In this document: piece after piece, positions 1 through 13,500 of the stretch
Numbering within the stretch: the stretch's first letter is position 1
Layout of the letters: every line of letters begins with the position of its first letter
Source of the DNA: Antedon mediterranea
Taxonomy: Eukaryota; Echinodermata; Crinoidea; Comatulida; Antedonidae
Length of the DNA stretch: 60,000 nucleotides
Direction of reading: 5' to 3'
Assembly: GCF_964355755.1 (NCBI RefSeq)
Contig: NC_092671.1
Coordinates: 1,061,001 to 1,121,000 of the forward strand
Notes under the pieces: model-generated
Databases searched by the model: none
Told to the model about the DNA's origin: nothing
What the model saw: only the letters and a program-made list of their open reading frames with translations
Position numbers and translations under genes: made by a program

Positions 1-811
1 TAAAATACAATTTTAGGCCTACTTGCATTATAAACAGTGTTTTATAATGAAATATTTCAAACTTATACAAAGCTTAGACTTTAGGCCTATATCGAAATTC
101 AAAGAAATATTTGATCAAATCAGAATCATTAAATGCACACCAAAGCTGGTTTGTTTACAAAATTACTCACAAACTGTGTTTATGATGAAATGTCTCAAAT
201 TTATACAAAACTGAGTATTTATAAATTATACAAGAAATTCAAAGAAATATTTGATCGAATCGGAATAAATGGACACAAAAGCTGGGTTGTTTACAAAATG
301 GCTCACAAAGATTGGAAGTTAAATAAAAAGATACGAGAACTACTCGAGTATAACAATAGCCAAAGATCAACAAAGATAAACAGGAGAACTTATTCGAGTG
401 TAGTTGTCTCAGAAACAAACATAAAGTAGGCCTACTATTATTGCTGAATAAACATATAAAAGAGTATTATATTACAATTATTCTTGTTTTATATGCAAAT
501 CCTCTAATATTTGATTTTGTCGAAGTAACAGATTTTACAGATAGAGTATGTTTACTTTACACAATGTGTCCATTTATTACTTCCCCAAGAGAAAAGAGAG
601 GGAGAGAAATACTTGAAAATATTTGCGTGAAAAAAAAATATCAACAAAAAAGAGGAGAGAAAAGGCAAAAAACTAGATAGAAACAGAAAATGGACAAGAA
701 ATACTACTAGTTCCGGAACTGCAGCACAAATACAGCAACATATTATATTGATATTCTAAAGACCTTATACTTGATTTAGAAAAAAACAACAGCATTAATT
801 GAAGAAATTAT
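1..811. other. AT-rich intergenic DNA, no gene recognised
   Basis: Short open frames at 23-680 have no recognisable motif and look like chance. A near-duplicated phrase (caaagaaatatttgat) occurs near 100 and 239, suggesting an old local duplication. Confidence 0.6.
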
Positions 812-1632
812 ATTGATCAGCTTGACCAGTACCATGCAATAGGCCTACTCATGATGTTTATCAGCCTGACCAGTACTATGTCAACATGATGTTGACCAAA
901 ATGACCAGTACATACTATGTCATAGGAATACTCACGATATTGATTAGAGTCTGACCAATACTATGTTAACAAAATATTGACCAACATGACCAGTAGAATG
1001 TCATAGGCCTACTCATGTTTGATTAGCTTGACCAGTACCATGCAATAGGCATACCCATGTTTGATTAGCTTGACCAGTATCATGCCATAAGCCTACTCAT
1101 GATGTTGATTAGCTTAACCAGTACCATGTCATAGGCCTACTCATGATGTTGATTAGCTTGACCAGTACCATGTCATATGCCTACTCATGTTTGATTAGCT
1201 TGACCAGTACCATGTCATAGGCCTACTCATGTTTGATTAGCTTGACCAGTACCATGTCATAGGCCTACTCATGTTTAATTAGCTTGACCGGTATCATGCC
1301 ATAAGCCTACTCATGATGTTGATTAGCTTGACCAGTATCATGTCATAGGCCTACTCATGATGTTGATTAGCTTGACCAGTGCCATGTCATATGCCTACTC
1401 ATATTTGATTAGCTTGACCAGTACCATGTCATAGGCCTACTCATGTTTAATTAGCTTGACCAGTATCATGCCATAAGCCTACTCACGTTTGATTATCCTG
1501 ACCAGTACCATATCATAGGCTTACTCATGAAGTTGACCAGTACCATGTCATAGACCTACTCATGAAGTTGACCAGTACCATGTCATAGACCTACTCATGA
1601 TGTTGATTAGCCTGACCAGTACCATGTCATAC
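812..1632. repeat. Minisatellite, ~38-44 bp unit with TAGGCCTA
   Basis: About 20 imperfect tandem copies of a unit reading roughly ttgattagcttgaccagta then ccatgtcataggcctactca, with or without an extra tgatg step. Copies are diverged at the left edge (812-1010) and tighter in the middle. Each good copy carries the palindrome TAGGCCTA. No coding potential is seen. Confidence 0.9.
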
Positions 1633-4600
1633 TCGTTACATACTTCGTTCAATTTTTGCCATGTGATGACATCAGCATTTGCAATTTCCCAAGTGATTCG
1701 TGATATTTGAGTGTAGCATTAATGCGAGCATATTATCATGCCTAATCACATACTATTCACTCATACACACTATAATTAAGATTATTCAAATTTATAAAAA
1801 TTATAATATTACTAATACAAACACTAATTATAATAATAGAAAACCAAATAATAGAATAAATATGATAACAAAATAACACAATTATTTACCTAAATAATAA
1901 CATAATAATTCGTTAAAAACTATAATAAATTAATACTAATGATATGATAATTTCATATACTTATGAATGAAAACATGCTAACTGTAGGCCTAATTATATT
2001 ATAATTATCATCATCATATACTATCAAATTGATTTCAAGTATAAATTACGTAACAAAATAATAAAATTTTAATATTTAAAGCAATTTAAATTAAAGATAC
2101 TTCGATTTACCTTTGAGAGGCAGCTAGTATTGTAGAACATTGCAACTGTTAGGAACCAACATCCTCAGATTTTATCCTCATAGCCTTCATCGTGCCTCCG
2201 TACAAAAACTGATTCGAATAAACTCACAAATATTAACAGGAAACGTCCATTATTTGTTTAGGGATGTAAAGCATTTAATTCTTAATCTTATGTTTATGAA
2301 GAATATCAACTTATATATCAGAAAGGAGTGATTACTTGCCAAAAACAAATTAATTTGCAGTAAAAGGTGTTACAAATCATCAATTCAGGCAAACTTCGAA
2401 ATTCAACCACACGAACTTGTCACCACGACGAGTTGGTGATCAATTGTAAAAATTACGATGAAAGTGATTATTTATATATTGTACATCGAAACAGAAAATT
2501 AAATAATTTGAAAATTATCTTCATCACTTAAGCAGTCTTAATTGAATTTTGTGCGATCGGATTTTTATTATGTGGATCTGCCCGAAACAGGTCTAATTTT
2601 TAAGAAATACACATGTATACAACGAAGGTCATTGCAAGAAATTTTCAAAGATAATAAATAAGTGTCCGTGTATTGTATAAGTATGCAAAGACTTGAATAG
2701 ACATTTTTTTTCACTTAAAATAAACAATAGGCCCCTGGCTGGAAGAACTTTACTTCAAAAGTTGGAGTTATGAAAGGTGAAAAGTTGAAACCATATAAAG
2801 TAAATTGTGTTTGAGGGTCTAACCGCGTAGTATATATTATTATCATGTATCCGATGTTTATGTGTATTCCATGTCTAATGTCAGTTTTTCGTCACCAAAA
2901 ACCAATAATTACTGTCATACAACCAGTTATGATTTGTATACAGAATGGCACGGTAGTTTCATAGGCAAGGCGCCATGATTGATCTAGATAAGAAGCAGCC
3001 ATTATACTTACACATACCAGGGGCGAACCCCTTTTTCATTTAGACTACTAAAATAATTTTACTACTAAATACATTTTACATTTTGTATTTAATCCCCGGA
3101 ACGAGGCAAACAATTATTGAGTTTTAAATATTATTCGCATTGACCAATTATAGTTAAATACCATAAATCATTCATTAGAGACGTTGGCATTGATAAATTC
3201 GCATATTTAACTGGAATTGTGTTCAGCAACACAAAAACACCGTTCTTTTGTGAAACATTTAAAAATGAATGAACACTGGATTCATCACGAAGCTTCATCC
3301 AATTGTCACCTTTCTAGTTATAGACTAGACTAGCCAGATTGGTGGTAGAGGAGATAATAATTAGACAGAATATGGTACCGAGTCGTGTAACCAACTCGCA
3401 TCCCCGTGAAATACTGGAGTAACCAAATCAGAGCAGGCCTACCAATTCTACGATACAACTTGAAAAGGGTGTAGCGAATTTGTTTCGGGGACGGCAGGCG
3501 GAAAAGTAATTTATGCAAAAAGTAATCTGCACATGCGTATAACTTCAGTAAACTCCGTTCCGTTCTTTATCAGGCCTCCTTCCAATAGGCCTCCTTCCAA
3601 TAGGCCTACCATCCTGAAACGAAAGCTGGCAAGTTACAGTATCTTGTGGTAAACGGGGGTGAATGTTCAGTAGAGAAAGAAGAGAAGACATACTTTTCTA
3701 TAAAATAGTCGGCTGGATAGAGGAATAGAAAGAAGAAAGTAACCAAGATGTAACCAAATTCTACATGCCTATCGATTTCTTTGCATGGTTCATATTATAT
3801 AAAGTGCAAGTGTGCTTCGTTAGAGAACCTTCCCTCGTTAAGTTATAAAGGTTAATTGTAAACATTGTCAATTAATCCTCCTTGGTAAGTACAAAGGCAT
3901 ACAGATCAATACAGATTACCAATTGCTATCAAAATAAAGAATTACCAATTTACTTAGTAAATCAGGACCAACGATCCAAGGACAGAACGTTGATTATTTA
4001 GATACGTATTGTGGGGACTTTGTCTACCGTTCCATCAGGTAAAGACTCTATCAAGAGACCACATGTGGGCCAAAGATGTACAGTACACAACATACATTAG
4101 AAATTAGACAAATTAGCTAAACTAAATAACCAGTGATGATCGTGTTCAAACGCTCTGCTACTGAAAACTTACATTTCTAAATAATGTTTCTCTCAAAATA
4201 CAATGATTTAAAAGACATTACAAGACATTTGAAGAAACACATCAAAGGCATACTGTATGTATGCAGTACATGATTATAAAATGTTGTACGATGTTGCTGT
4301 CACTTTTCATATCATTATCAAGAAGCTAAGTATATTCTCTCTGCATAAATAACACTTGATACTCTGCTACTCATTAGAGTGATGGTATTAAGTTACACTT
4401 AAGATTTCTGAGACGACTCATCATCCAGTCAGTGTATTCATCATTACATTATCTTCAAGATGCCACTCATAAATTCATAATAGAACACAACCTCAGACAT
4501 AAGCTTTAATACCTTTACACTCAGAAACTTAAGTACATGCATATATTCCAAAATATAGTAATTGTAAGTTGGAATGGCGTATCACTTAATAACACCACAG

Positions 4601-5408
4601 TTTGACACAGGAACTTAAGTGGTACTTGAGCCTCTGTTGATCTAACATTCATGGTTTCCAAATGCAAACTATTCTAAGAACATGCACAAGACGTAAGGTA
4701 AAGAAGCACATGCTGGTGATAATGATAATGATTATGATGATGAGGATGATAGTGAACGTATTGTAAAACGAATCAGATAGTGGTGATTTGGATGATAATA
4801 ATGATTATTGTGATATGATGAATAGATGAATAAAAGCGATGATGGATAGATGACTAAACGAGGACGATTATTATAATAATTATAATGACAATAAAGGTTA
4901 TATAATATTATTAAATTGAATTATATTTTTTATTCTAGAAAATTCTATACTTAATAATTTTAAATAATTTTTTTTTTTATAATTGGTGATGACGATGATG
5001 ATAAAATAACAGTAATTACTAACAGAAAACAAAAACTGATTGTTTTTTTCAAAGCACAATTGACTAATATCAAGTACCGTAATAAGCGTGAAATCCACGT
5101 CCGTCCTAAAAGTAATTGAAATTTAAAAATTCATGAAAATGCGAAATACGCTGAGAGTTTGTAAGTGAACAACGATTTTGATTAATTATCGGACGGTTCA
5201 AGAACACCGAGATATCGACCCGAATGTAAATTAGTCACAAAGTCCGATGGCAGACTTAATATATGATTGAATATAATATCCATGCATTAAACATGATGCG
5301 CCGTACAACAAGGGTGTATGTTGCGCGTATAATGTTTGTTAGTTCAATTGTATATTTCACATAGCAGGGTTCATGACGTTGTTGAGTAGATAAATTCATA
5401 CCTGAACT
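1633..5408. other. Intergenic AT-rich DNA
   Basis: No exon-like open frame with splice sites was recognised. Around 3572-3608 a short TAGGCCTCCTTCCAA motif is repeated three times. Otherwise this is unique-looking AT-rich sequence with scattered TAGGCCTA palindromes. Confidence 0.5.
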
Positions 5409-5923
5409 ACTGTATGTGTATATACTGTATGTGTATATACTGTATGTGTATATACTGTATGTGTATATACTGTATGTGTATGTGTATATACTGTATGTGT
5501 ATATACTGTATGTGTATATACTGTATGTGTATTATACTGTATGTGTATATACTGTATGTGTATTATACTGTATGTGTATATACTGTATGTGTATATACTG
5601 TATGTGTATATACTGTATGTGTATATACTGTATGTGTATATACTGTATGTGTATTATACTGTATGTGTATATACTGTATGTGTATATACTGTATGTGTAT
5701 ATACTGTATGTGTATATACTGTATGTGTATATACTGTATGTGTATATACTGTATGTGTATATACTGTATGTGTATATACTGTATGTGTATATACTGTATG
5801 TGTATTATACTGTATGTGTATATACTGTATGTGTATATACTGTATGTGTATATACTGTATGTGTATATACTGTATGTGTATATACTGTATGTGTATATAC
5901 TGTATGTGTATATACTGTATGTG
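5409..5923. repeat. 15-bp minisatellite (tgtatgtgtatatac)n
   Basis: About 34 tandem copies of tgtatgtgtatatac, with a few 16-bp variants (tgtatgtgtattatac) and one shorter step near 5480. The unit is a multiple of three, so long meaningless frames (Met-Cys-Ile-Tyr-Cys repeats) stay open on both strands. These should not be annotated as protein. Confidence 0.97.
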
Positions 5924-6410
5924 TCGAGTCACAAACACACTGAGTTTGGTCTTCTATTTGTTTGTTTCGTTTATTTATTTTGTCAGCATAATATTAATAC
6001 AACAACATACAATAAACATAGATATGAAAATGTTGGGATTCAAATACTGTAAGCTATAGCTACTGACAAATTGACTCCAAGTGACAGACATTTCAAATAG
6101 GAAAAACCTGAACAAAAGTAAAGTAGAGCTTCAAAAGCTTGCGTCATAAGGCGTTATATGCATAAATTCTGACTATTCAATTTTGTTTTTTTGTTTACAG
6201 TTAGTGTCTGTGGAATTTGCTTCAACATGGCAGGTTCAACAATGGTGAAACCAGGAAAGAGTCAAACCATTTTGTACAAAATGCCATTCATATATTTAAT
6301 GGTAACCATAAAGATTCATATAAAACTAAACTGTTTTATAATCATTGCTGGCAGCAGCAATTCTTTATTTTCTCAATGATAGCTGATTGAATTCATACAA
6401 GACATAAGTA

Positions 6411-6625
6411 ATACAGCTATTCACACGACAGAGCTATAATAAGTCATATTATTATATATAGCTATTCATACGTCATTTTATATATAGCTATTCATACTTA
6501 AAATTATATGCAATTCATACGTCATATTATATATAGCTATTCATACGTCATATTATATAGCTATTCATACTTTATATTATATAGCTATTCATACGTCATT
6601 ATATAGCTATGTATACGTGATTTAT
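6411..6625. repeat. Short tandem repeat, ~24-27 bp (tagctattcatacgtcatattata)
   Basis: About eight imperfect copies of a tagctattcatacgtcat/attatata unit. The DNA is very AT-rich and probably intergenic. Confidence 0.85.
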
Positions 6626-7189
6626 ACTGCGTGATAATGACAATGAAGATGAGCAAATAAAAAACTAATAAAATGAAAACGATCGTTTTTAGGTAAAATG
6701 GAATCACAGATGGGCAATCAATTGATGGATTTAGTTGTTGTCGATAGTGTTTTATGAACGTTTGGTGCTGATGAGTTAAATATTTCAAAATATAGCGAAT
6801 ATTAAAGATACAAGTGAATAGACCTATAACAATAGTTATAATAATGAAGGTATAACTTTAATTGCAATTTAAACAAAATGTACGATTACAAAAAATAAAA
6901 TAATTATTTTAATATTCATTGTGATGTAACCATGAGATGAGAACAAAATATATCAAATAAAAATGGAGAGAACATTGTAAACAGGCACCAAGTATGCAAT
7001 TATAACAAGCAATTTAACAACATATGCCATTAAGTTATAATTATGGATATCTGCTTTGACCGTATTAAACATTACAGTCATTATATTTGACCTCAAGCAG
7101 ATTGGCAAACGATGCTGCTGCTAAATGATGCATACATAAAAGTAGCATCAACACGTTTTACATGCATGCTTCCTTTTCTCTCATTTAAG

Positions 7190-7335
7190 CGTTTTTCCCA
7201 CTAGAACGCAACGCAGCGACGTATTGACGCAAAGTGCTGTATTGCGTAACGCTTGGTTCCCACTAGCGACGCAACGCAGCGACGTATCGACGCAAAGTGC
7301 TGTATTGCGTAATTACAAGTGGGAACCGACAGACA
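7190..7335. mobile_element. MITE family 2 copy, internally duplicated
   Basis: A GGTTCCCACTAG-type end is followed by acgcaacgcagcgacgta and cgcaaagtgctgtattgcgtaa. The block occurs twice in tandem (about 7194-7250 and 7258-7312) and closes with gtgggaacc. The ends match other copies in the window (for example 58083-58176). No coding capacity is seen. Confidence 0.6.
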
Positions 7336-8699
7336 CAATTGTGCTGCAAACATCGCAGGCACGAAGGCGGGGGTTTGAATGATTGGAAGAGCATTTTCTT
7401 ACGTTGCGTTACGTTGCGTATGATGCATATAGGCCAGTACGTTATTCACCAAATCCGTATTCATTATTATGACAATTAGTTATAATATTACAGTTAGGCC
7501 TATACTAACTTCAGACTCAAGTTACAATTAAATTTAAATATAAATAGCAGATTTACGATTATGAGACTCTAGGCTATACTGAAAACATTGGAAATGAAAC
7601 TAAATTGTACAAAATGTATTGTGTTGTCGTGGTTGTATATCCGTGTTCTCAGTGCATTTACAGACAAGCAGACAATGGACAGACACGCAGACAGGTATAA
7701 ATACAAATAAGTTTAATTTATTTTGTTCAAATACTCTTACAATGTTGTTATATTTTGTTAACGGTGGATGATTTTCATCGTGAATGAAAAATCGTACTCG
7801 CTTATAATTATATTAATATATGCAATCATTTAAAACGAAAACGAAAACGTAAATAGCTCTTTTAAATAGTTTGAATTCTTTCGCTAAAATACAGCATCTA
7901 TAATTCAACAATTCAAGTAAAAACAACACACGGATATATTCCTTTTACAAATCGTATTCATGTTTTCAAATTCAACTTGCCGTATAACACCATGATTCGC
8001 TTTATGATAATACACAACATCCCTTGGGGTATATTTCATATAAATTACCTTTTAGCTCTCTAACCAATTTAACAAACATCAAACGCACAGAAAAACGTTA
8101 TTTTGTGTAAAATATACATTAACCGTTAGCGATGCATTGCGCGTATTCTATGGTTACGTAATGTAAAACGATTGGTCCAAATTGTATACGCAATACTGTG
8201 ACAAGTATGTGAAATCACAATAGCAATGAGGCAATTAAGTATAAGTATGAACTTAAGGGGATAATGAGTAATAAGTAATCAACTAATGTTAACATTTTAT
8301 CGAATACCTAACTTACACACTACTGTACGGTGATGATGATGCATTATGGTTTTTACATTGTTCGTTACGGTTAACATATTTGTACTTCTATACGAGCAAA
8401 TAAATGCGAATAAATAGTAGTACTGTACTATATGTGCCAATATTATTGAACATACGGTTGGCTATACAAACATCAACGTGGCTACATTTGGTCAGGTTAA
8501 CCAGGGAGATGTAAAATAGGGTTAACAGATCACGCTAGTTTGCAAGAGGCGACACGTTTAATGTTCGGTGCTTTATGTCTCAGACAAGGCTATTTCCTTT
8601 GACAATTTAAAAAATTAAAAAAAAAATGCCAAAATATATTAATTTGAATTTTTAAAATGGCATATTTCGTAGGCGAACGACGATATGCGTGTATTTTAA

Positions 8700-8850
8700 A
8701 TATTTACACGTCACTAACAGGCAGTTGAACAACGCAAAAGTGTATACGCAACGCAAATTGACCAATCGTAAGCTACGACCATCCGAACGATTACTAGATT
8801 GGTCAGATTACGTACTTGCGCGCTTAGTTCGAACTACGTGTAGCGCCGCC
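8700..8850. mobile_element. Probable MITE family 2 remnant with inverted CCAAT core
   Basis: It contains ttgaccaatcg near 8758 and gattggtca near 8799, flanked by acgcaacgcaa-type words. This resembles the cores at 48805-48870, 51377-51427 and 59570-59627. The terminal inverted repeats are not clear here. Confidence 0.4.
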
Positions 8851-10429
8851 ACTTGTTAGCACCGTCACATGATTTGTATAAAACGTAAGTGGCCTAATTC
8901 TGAATAATTAACAGTTTATTATCCTAAAGTGCTGTCCACAAACATTGATGTACATATTGCTAAACAAAAAGCTCATGGGAAGATTCACAATTACAATTAC
9001 TACTTTTCTATATTCAAGGATATATCTCGGCTTGTTGCTATTAAAATCATTGAATAAATTACACGCTTCGATTAGCATTACTTATTTCATATTAATGAAA
9101 CACTCCTGATATTGAGCAGCCTCGTTAAACCTAGTTTTTATATCATATTTGTGTATGCCATCACAATAAAATTAGGGATCATATTCTACTGCAGTTACTG
9201 CAGTAACTACAATGTGTTAGTACTTTTTAACCCGCTTTGCAATATTTAGCATCCACTTTTTTGGTTCTATCTCATGAATTCTACTTTTCAACAAATTAAT
9301 TGCAGTAAAACAATATAATTATTGCAGTAGAGTAATTTTAAAATGGTCCCTCAATTTAATCCATCCAATTTTTATACTTAAGCAGTGTTAAGTTTATGTT
9401 TTATTTACAACCTTGATTTAAAAGGAAGCATTGTGCTAAAACTAGAAGAAAATTGCACAAATTGCAAAAAAAATTGAAATATAAAAGTATTAAGGAAAAT
9501 AGAAGATATTTACAAAATTAATTTAAACATTTCACCAATAACAACAAAAACGACCATAAAACACCCAAAATGAAACAGAAATACTAAGCAAATGCAGGCA
9601 AACATTAGAGAAATTATTAATCAGAAAGTTGGACCTTGCAATACTGTATATATATAAAAAAAACGGACTCAACTTGAAAAATGTAGTTTAAGAAAACCAA
9701 ATCAATCATATTGTAAATAATTTACAATAACCTCTATTTGCTGATTGCCAGAAGCTAAGAACCTTTGGCAAGCATCGCTTTCCCATAGTTTAAAAAACAA
9801 GACAGAAAACAAACAAACAGTGTTGATTTTATAAGACTGTAAACAACTAAGAAACATACCCCATTCTCCATGCTCACACCAAAATACACCTTAGTAACTA
9901 AATATCACGAAAGACTGAAAATAAAATCTGGATAAAATAAATAACTATAATTATTATAAATTATACTAACATTTATATTGAAACCTAACATTGTAACCAG
10001 TTGTTGGTTGTCAAAAATTAATAATACAATAATCTTTGATCCATTTTAACATAAGTTCTCTAATGGTTTATAATTTATGATTTTTACCTAAGTACTACCA
10101 AGGCAATCTTACAACATGACACTGAGCTCGCCTTACCAAGATAGGAACTCATAACAGCCCTTTGATCTTATGTCAGGCTGCGACAAATACCAACAGTACT
10201 GTACTATGTACATATTCTCTGCGACGTGCAGTGCCTGTTAAGAGGCATGGAACTGACGGTGTCGCAGCCACAGATAGACCCTTTCATCTCCAGAGCTCAG
10301 CATCCTGTTGTTAGATTTCCTTGGTAGTGCAGTACATTGAAACCACATGAAATTGTTTTCACAAAAATCGTTGAAAGGGTCTAATTCTATTCAGCAAGGA
10401 GATATCTGTCTTTTGAATATTTTAATACT

Positions 10430-10435
10430 TTTATT
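10430..10435 (-). promoter_or_regulatory. Candidate poly(A) signal of gene A
   Basis: AATAAA on the minus strand, about 150 nt past the gene A stop codon. Confidence 0.5.
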
Positions 10436-10585
10436 TTATATCTTTTGTAAACTAATACCCACTTGAGGTGCAAAGCCGCATAAGTCCTGTTTCTACTACT
10501 TGGTCTATTTTCACCAAAATATATAGAATCTAATAATTTGAGTAAGACAACTTCTGTATTTGGATTAATGATCTTTTACAATGGA

Positions 10586-13500
10586 TTAGTTCATTTGAGA
10601 AAAGAACCATTCTCGTATTATTCTTTTATTCTTCGTCAACCATTTTACATTTATTTCCATTTTTTCTAAAGCTTTACTGATCTCACGCGTTCCTGAACCA
10701 GCATCAGAATGATCGTCAAAGAATTGTTTTGCCTGTGAAATAAGAAAAACAACTGAAATAACACCTGTTTTTGTATGCAAATCCGACATGAACACCTGTA
10801 CAGTACTTATATTTCAGTTTGTTACAATAAAGCTTTTAAAACAAATCAGCCCATTGAGGGCATCAATCACAATATGGAATGTTCCATTGAAAAAATGTTG
10901 CCAACAATCAATAAACAACTCACAATATGGAACACATTTCTGATCACATAAAATAAGTGATGTTCCATTGAAAAAATTTGGGATAAAAAATTGAACTATT
11001 CCATTGAAAGGGTGTGGGATAGCTCAGTAAAACACTAAAATATCAGTCAGTGGATGGCAAACAAAGTAAGATCCAACATTCTGCAGTGGGTCATTTAGAT
11101 ATTGAATTGAGAATACAATGGTAGGAGATCTAGTTCCTCTATAACTCTGATTTTGACATCATATAAGATCTGTAAATGAAACATCCTCCAAAAACATGAA
11201 TCATCCCTGTCTATGCTATCAAACTTTATGTGATGACATCATATCACTACCATATTTGATGGAACATTACACTTTTTTTGTCAAACTAGTTTGGCAGTGT
11301 AGACAGACCTTAAAAGAAGACGACTATCTGACATAAGAATGCTGTAAAGCTTTCATATATTGTATTTACAGGCAGTTTTCCTAGCTAAATTTTAAGGTAT
11401 CAGTTCTAGATGTCTTGAATATAAGTTTACTGTTTATTTTCATAATGTTATACTATGATTTTTTATTTTCATTTATTAAAGTGAACATAAACAGCACTCT
11501 ATTAGCTTTTATTTAAACACAGAACTCAAAGCAGCCATGTTTGCCAACTAACTACCATGAATGATTCAAGGACCATAAGCAGCCATGTTTGCCAACTAAC
11601 TACCATGAATGATTCAAGGACCATAAGCAGTCATGTTTGCCAACTAACTACCATGAATGATTCAAGGACCATAAGCAGCCATGTTTGCCAACTAACTACC
11701 ATGAATGATTCAAGGACCATAAGCAGCCATGTTTGCCAACTAACTACCATGAATGATTCAAGGACTATAAGCAGCCATGTTTGCCAACTAACTACCATGA
11801 ATGATTCAAGGACCATAAGCAGCCATGTTTGCCAACTAACTACCATGAATGATTCAAGGACCATAAGCAGCCATGTTTGCCAACTAACTACCATGAATGA
11901 TTCAAGGACCATAAGCAGTCATGTTTGCCAACTAACTACCATGAATGATTCAAGGACCATAAGCAGCCATGTTTGCCAACTAACTACCATGAATGATTCA
12001 AGGACCATAAGCAGTCATGTTTGCCAACTAACTACCATGAATGATTCAAGGACCATAAGCAGTCATGTTTGCCAACTACCATGAATGATTCAAGGACCAT
12101 AAGCAGTCATGTTTGCCAACTACCATGAATGATTCAAGGACCATAAGCAGTCATGTTTGCCAACTAACTACCATGAATGATTCAAGGACCATAAGCAGTC
12201 ATGTTTGCCAACTAACTACCATGAATGATTCAAGGACCATAAGCAGCCATGTTTGCCAACTAACTACCATGAATGATTCAAGGACCATAAGCAGTCATGT
12301 TTGCCAACTAACTACCATGAATGATTCAAGGACCATAAGCAGTCATGTTTGCCAACTAACTACCATGAATGATTCAAGGACCATAAGCAGCCATGTTTGC
12401 CAACTAACTACCATGAATGATTCAAGGACCATAAGCAGCCATGTTTGCCAACTAACTACCATGAATGATTCAAGGACCATAAGCAGCCATGTTTGCCAAC
12501 TAACTACCATGAATGATTCAAGGACCATAAGCAGTCATGTTTGCCAACTAACTACCATGAATGATTCAAGGACCATAAGCAGCCATGTTTGCCAACTAAC
12601 TACCATGAATGATTCAAGGACCATAAGCAGTCATGTTTGCCAACTAACTACCATGAATGATTCAAGGACCATAAGCAGTCATGTTTGCCAACTACCATGA
12701 ATGATTCAAGGACCATAAGCAGTCATGTTTGCCAACTACCATGAATGATTCAAGGACCATAAGCAGTCATGTTTGCCAACTAACTACCATGAATGATTCA
12801 AGGACCATAAGCAGTCATGTTTGCCAACTAACTACCATGAATGATTCAAGGACCATAAGCAGCCATGTTTGCCAACTAACTACCATGAATGATTCAAGGA
12901 CCATAAGCAGCCATGTTTGCCAACTAACTACCATGAATGATTCAAGGACTATAAGCAGCCATGTTTGCCAACTAACTACCATGAATGATTCAAGGACCAT
13001 AAGCAGCCATGTTTGCCAACTAACTACCATGAATGATTCAAGGACCATAAGCAGCCATGTTTGCCAACTAACTACCATGAATGATTCAAGGACCATAAGC
13101 AGCCATGTTTGCCAACTAACTACCATGAATGATTCAAGGACCATAAGCAGCCATGTTTGCCAACTAACTACCATGAATGATTCAAGGACCATAAGCAGCC
13201 ATGTTTGCCAACTAACTACCATGAATGATTCAAGGACCATAAGCAGCCATGTTTGCCAACTAACTACCATGAATGATTCAAGGACCATAAGCAGCCATGT
13301 TTGCCAACTAGCTACCATGAATGATTCAAGGACCATAAGCTCTTAATGTGCAACAACTTAAGTGCCGTTAGTTATCATAATGGAGCTAAAGACAAAAGAC
13401 AACAGGATACATATGTTGTCAGTTAGTTTATAGTAACATTAAGGTCTTTAAGTAGAAACATGTGGAGTTAAACAACAAATTATAACATTTAAAATACAAT

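Larger units (their letters stand above)
6626..10429. other. Intergenic DNA downstream of gene A
   Basis: No gene is recognised. The stretch includes MITE-like material at 7190-7335 and 8700-8850 (listed separately). The rest is AT-rich DNA with no supported exon. Confidence 0.5.

Noticed and set aside
5409-5943. Long open frames over the 15-bp array (Met-Cys-Ile-Tyr-Cys repeats)
   Set aside because: The unit length is a multiple of three, so frames stay open on both strands by chance. There are no flanking exon signals.
6191-6379. Possible plus-strand exon after a strong acceptor (ttttgtttacag)
   Set aside because: Isolated, with no recognisable product, no clear donor in frame and no neighbouring exons.
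11557-13346. Open frames of 16-residue repeats over the 48-bp array
   Set aside because: They arise from unit length, are open on both strands, shift at the 44-bp units, and lie inside intron 16 of gene A.
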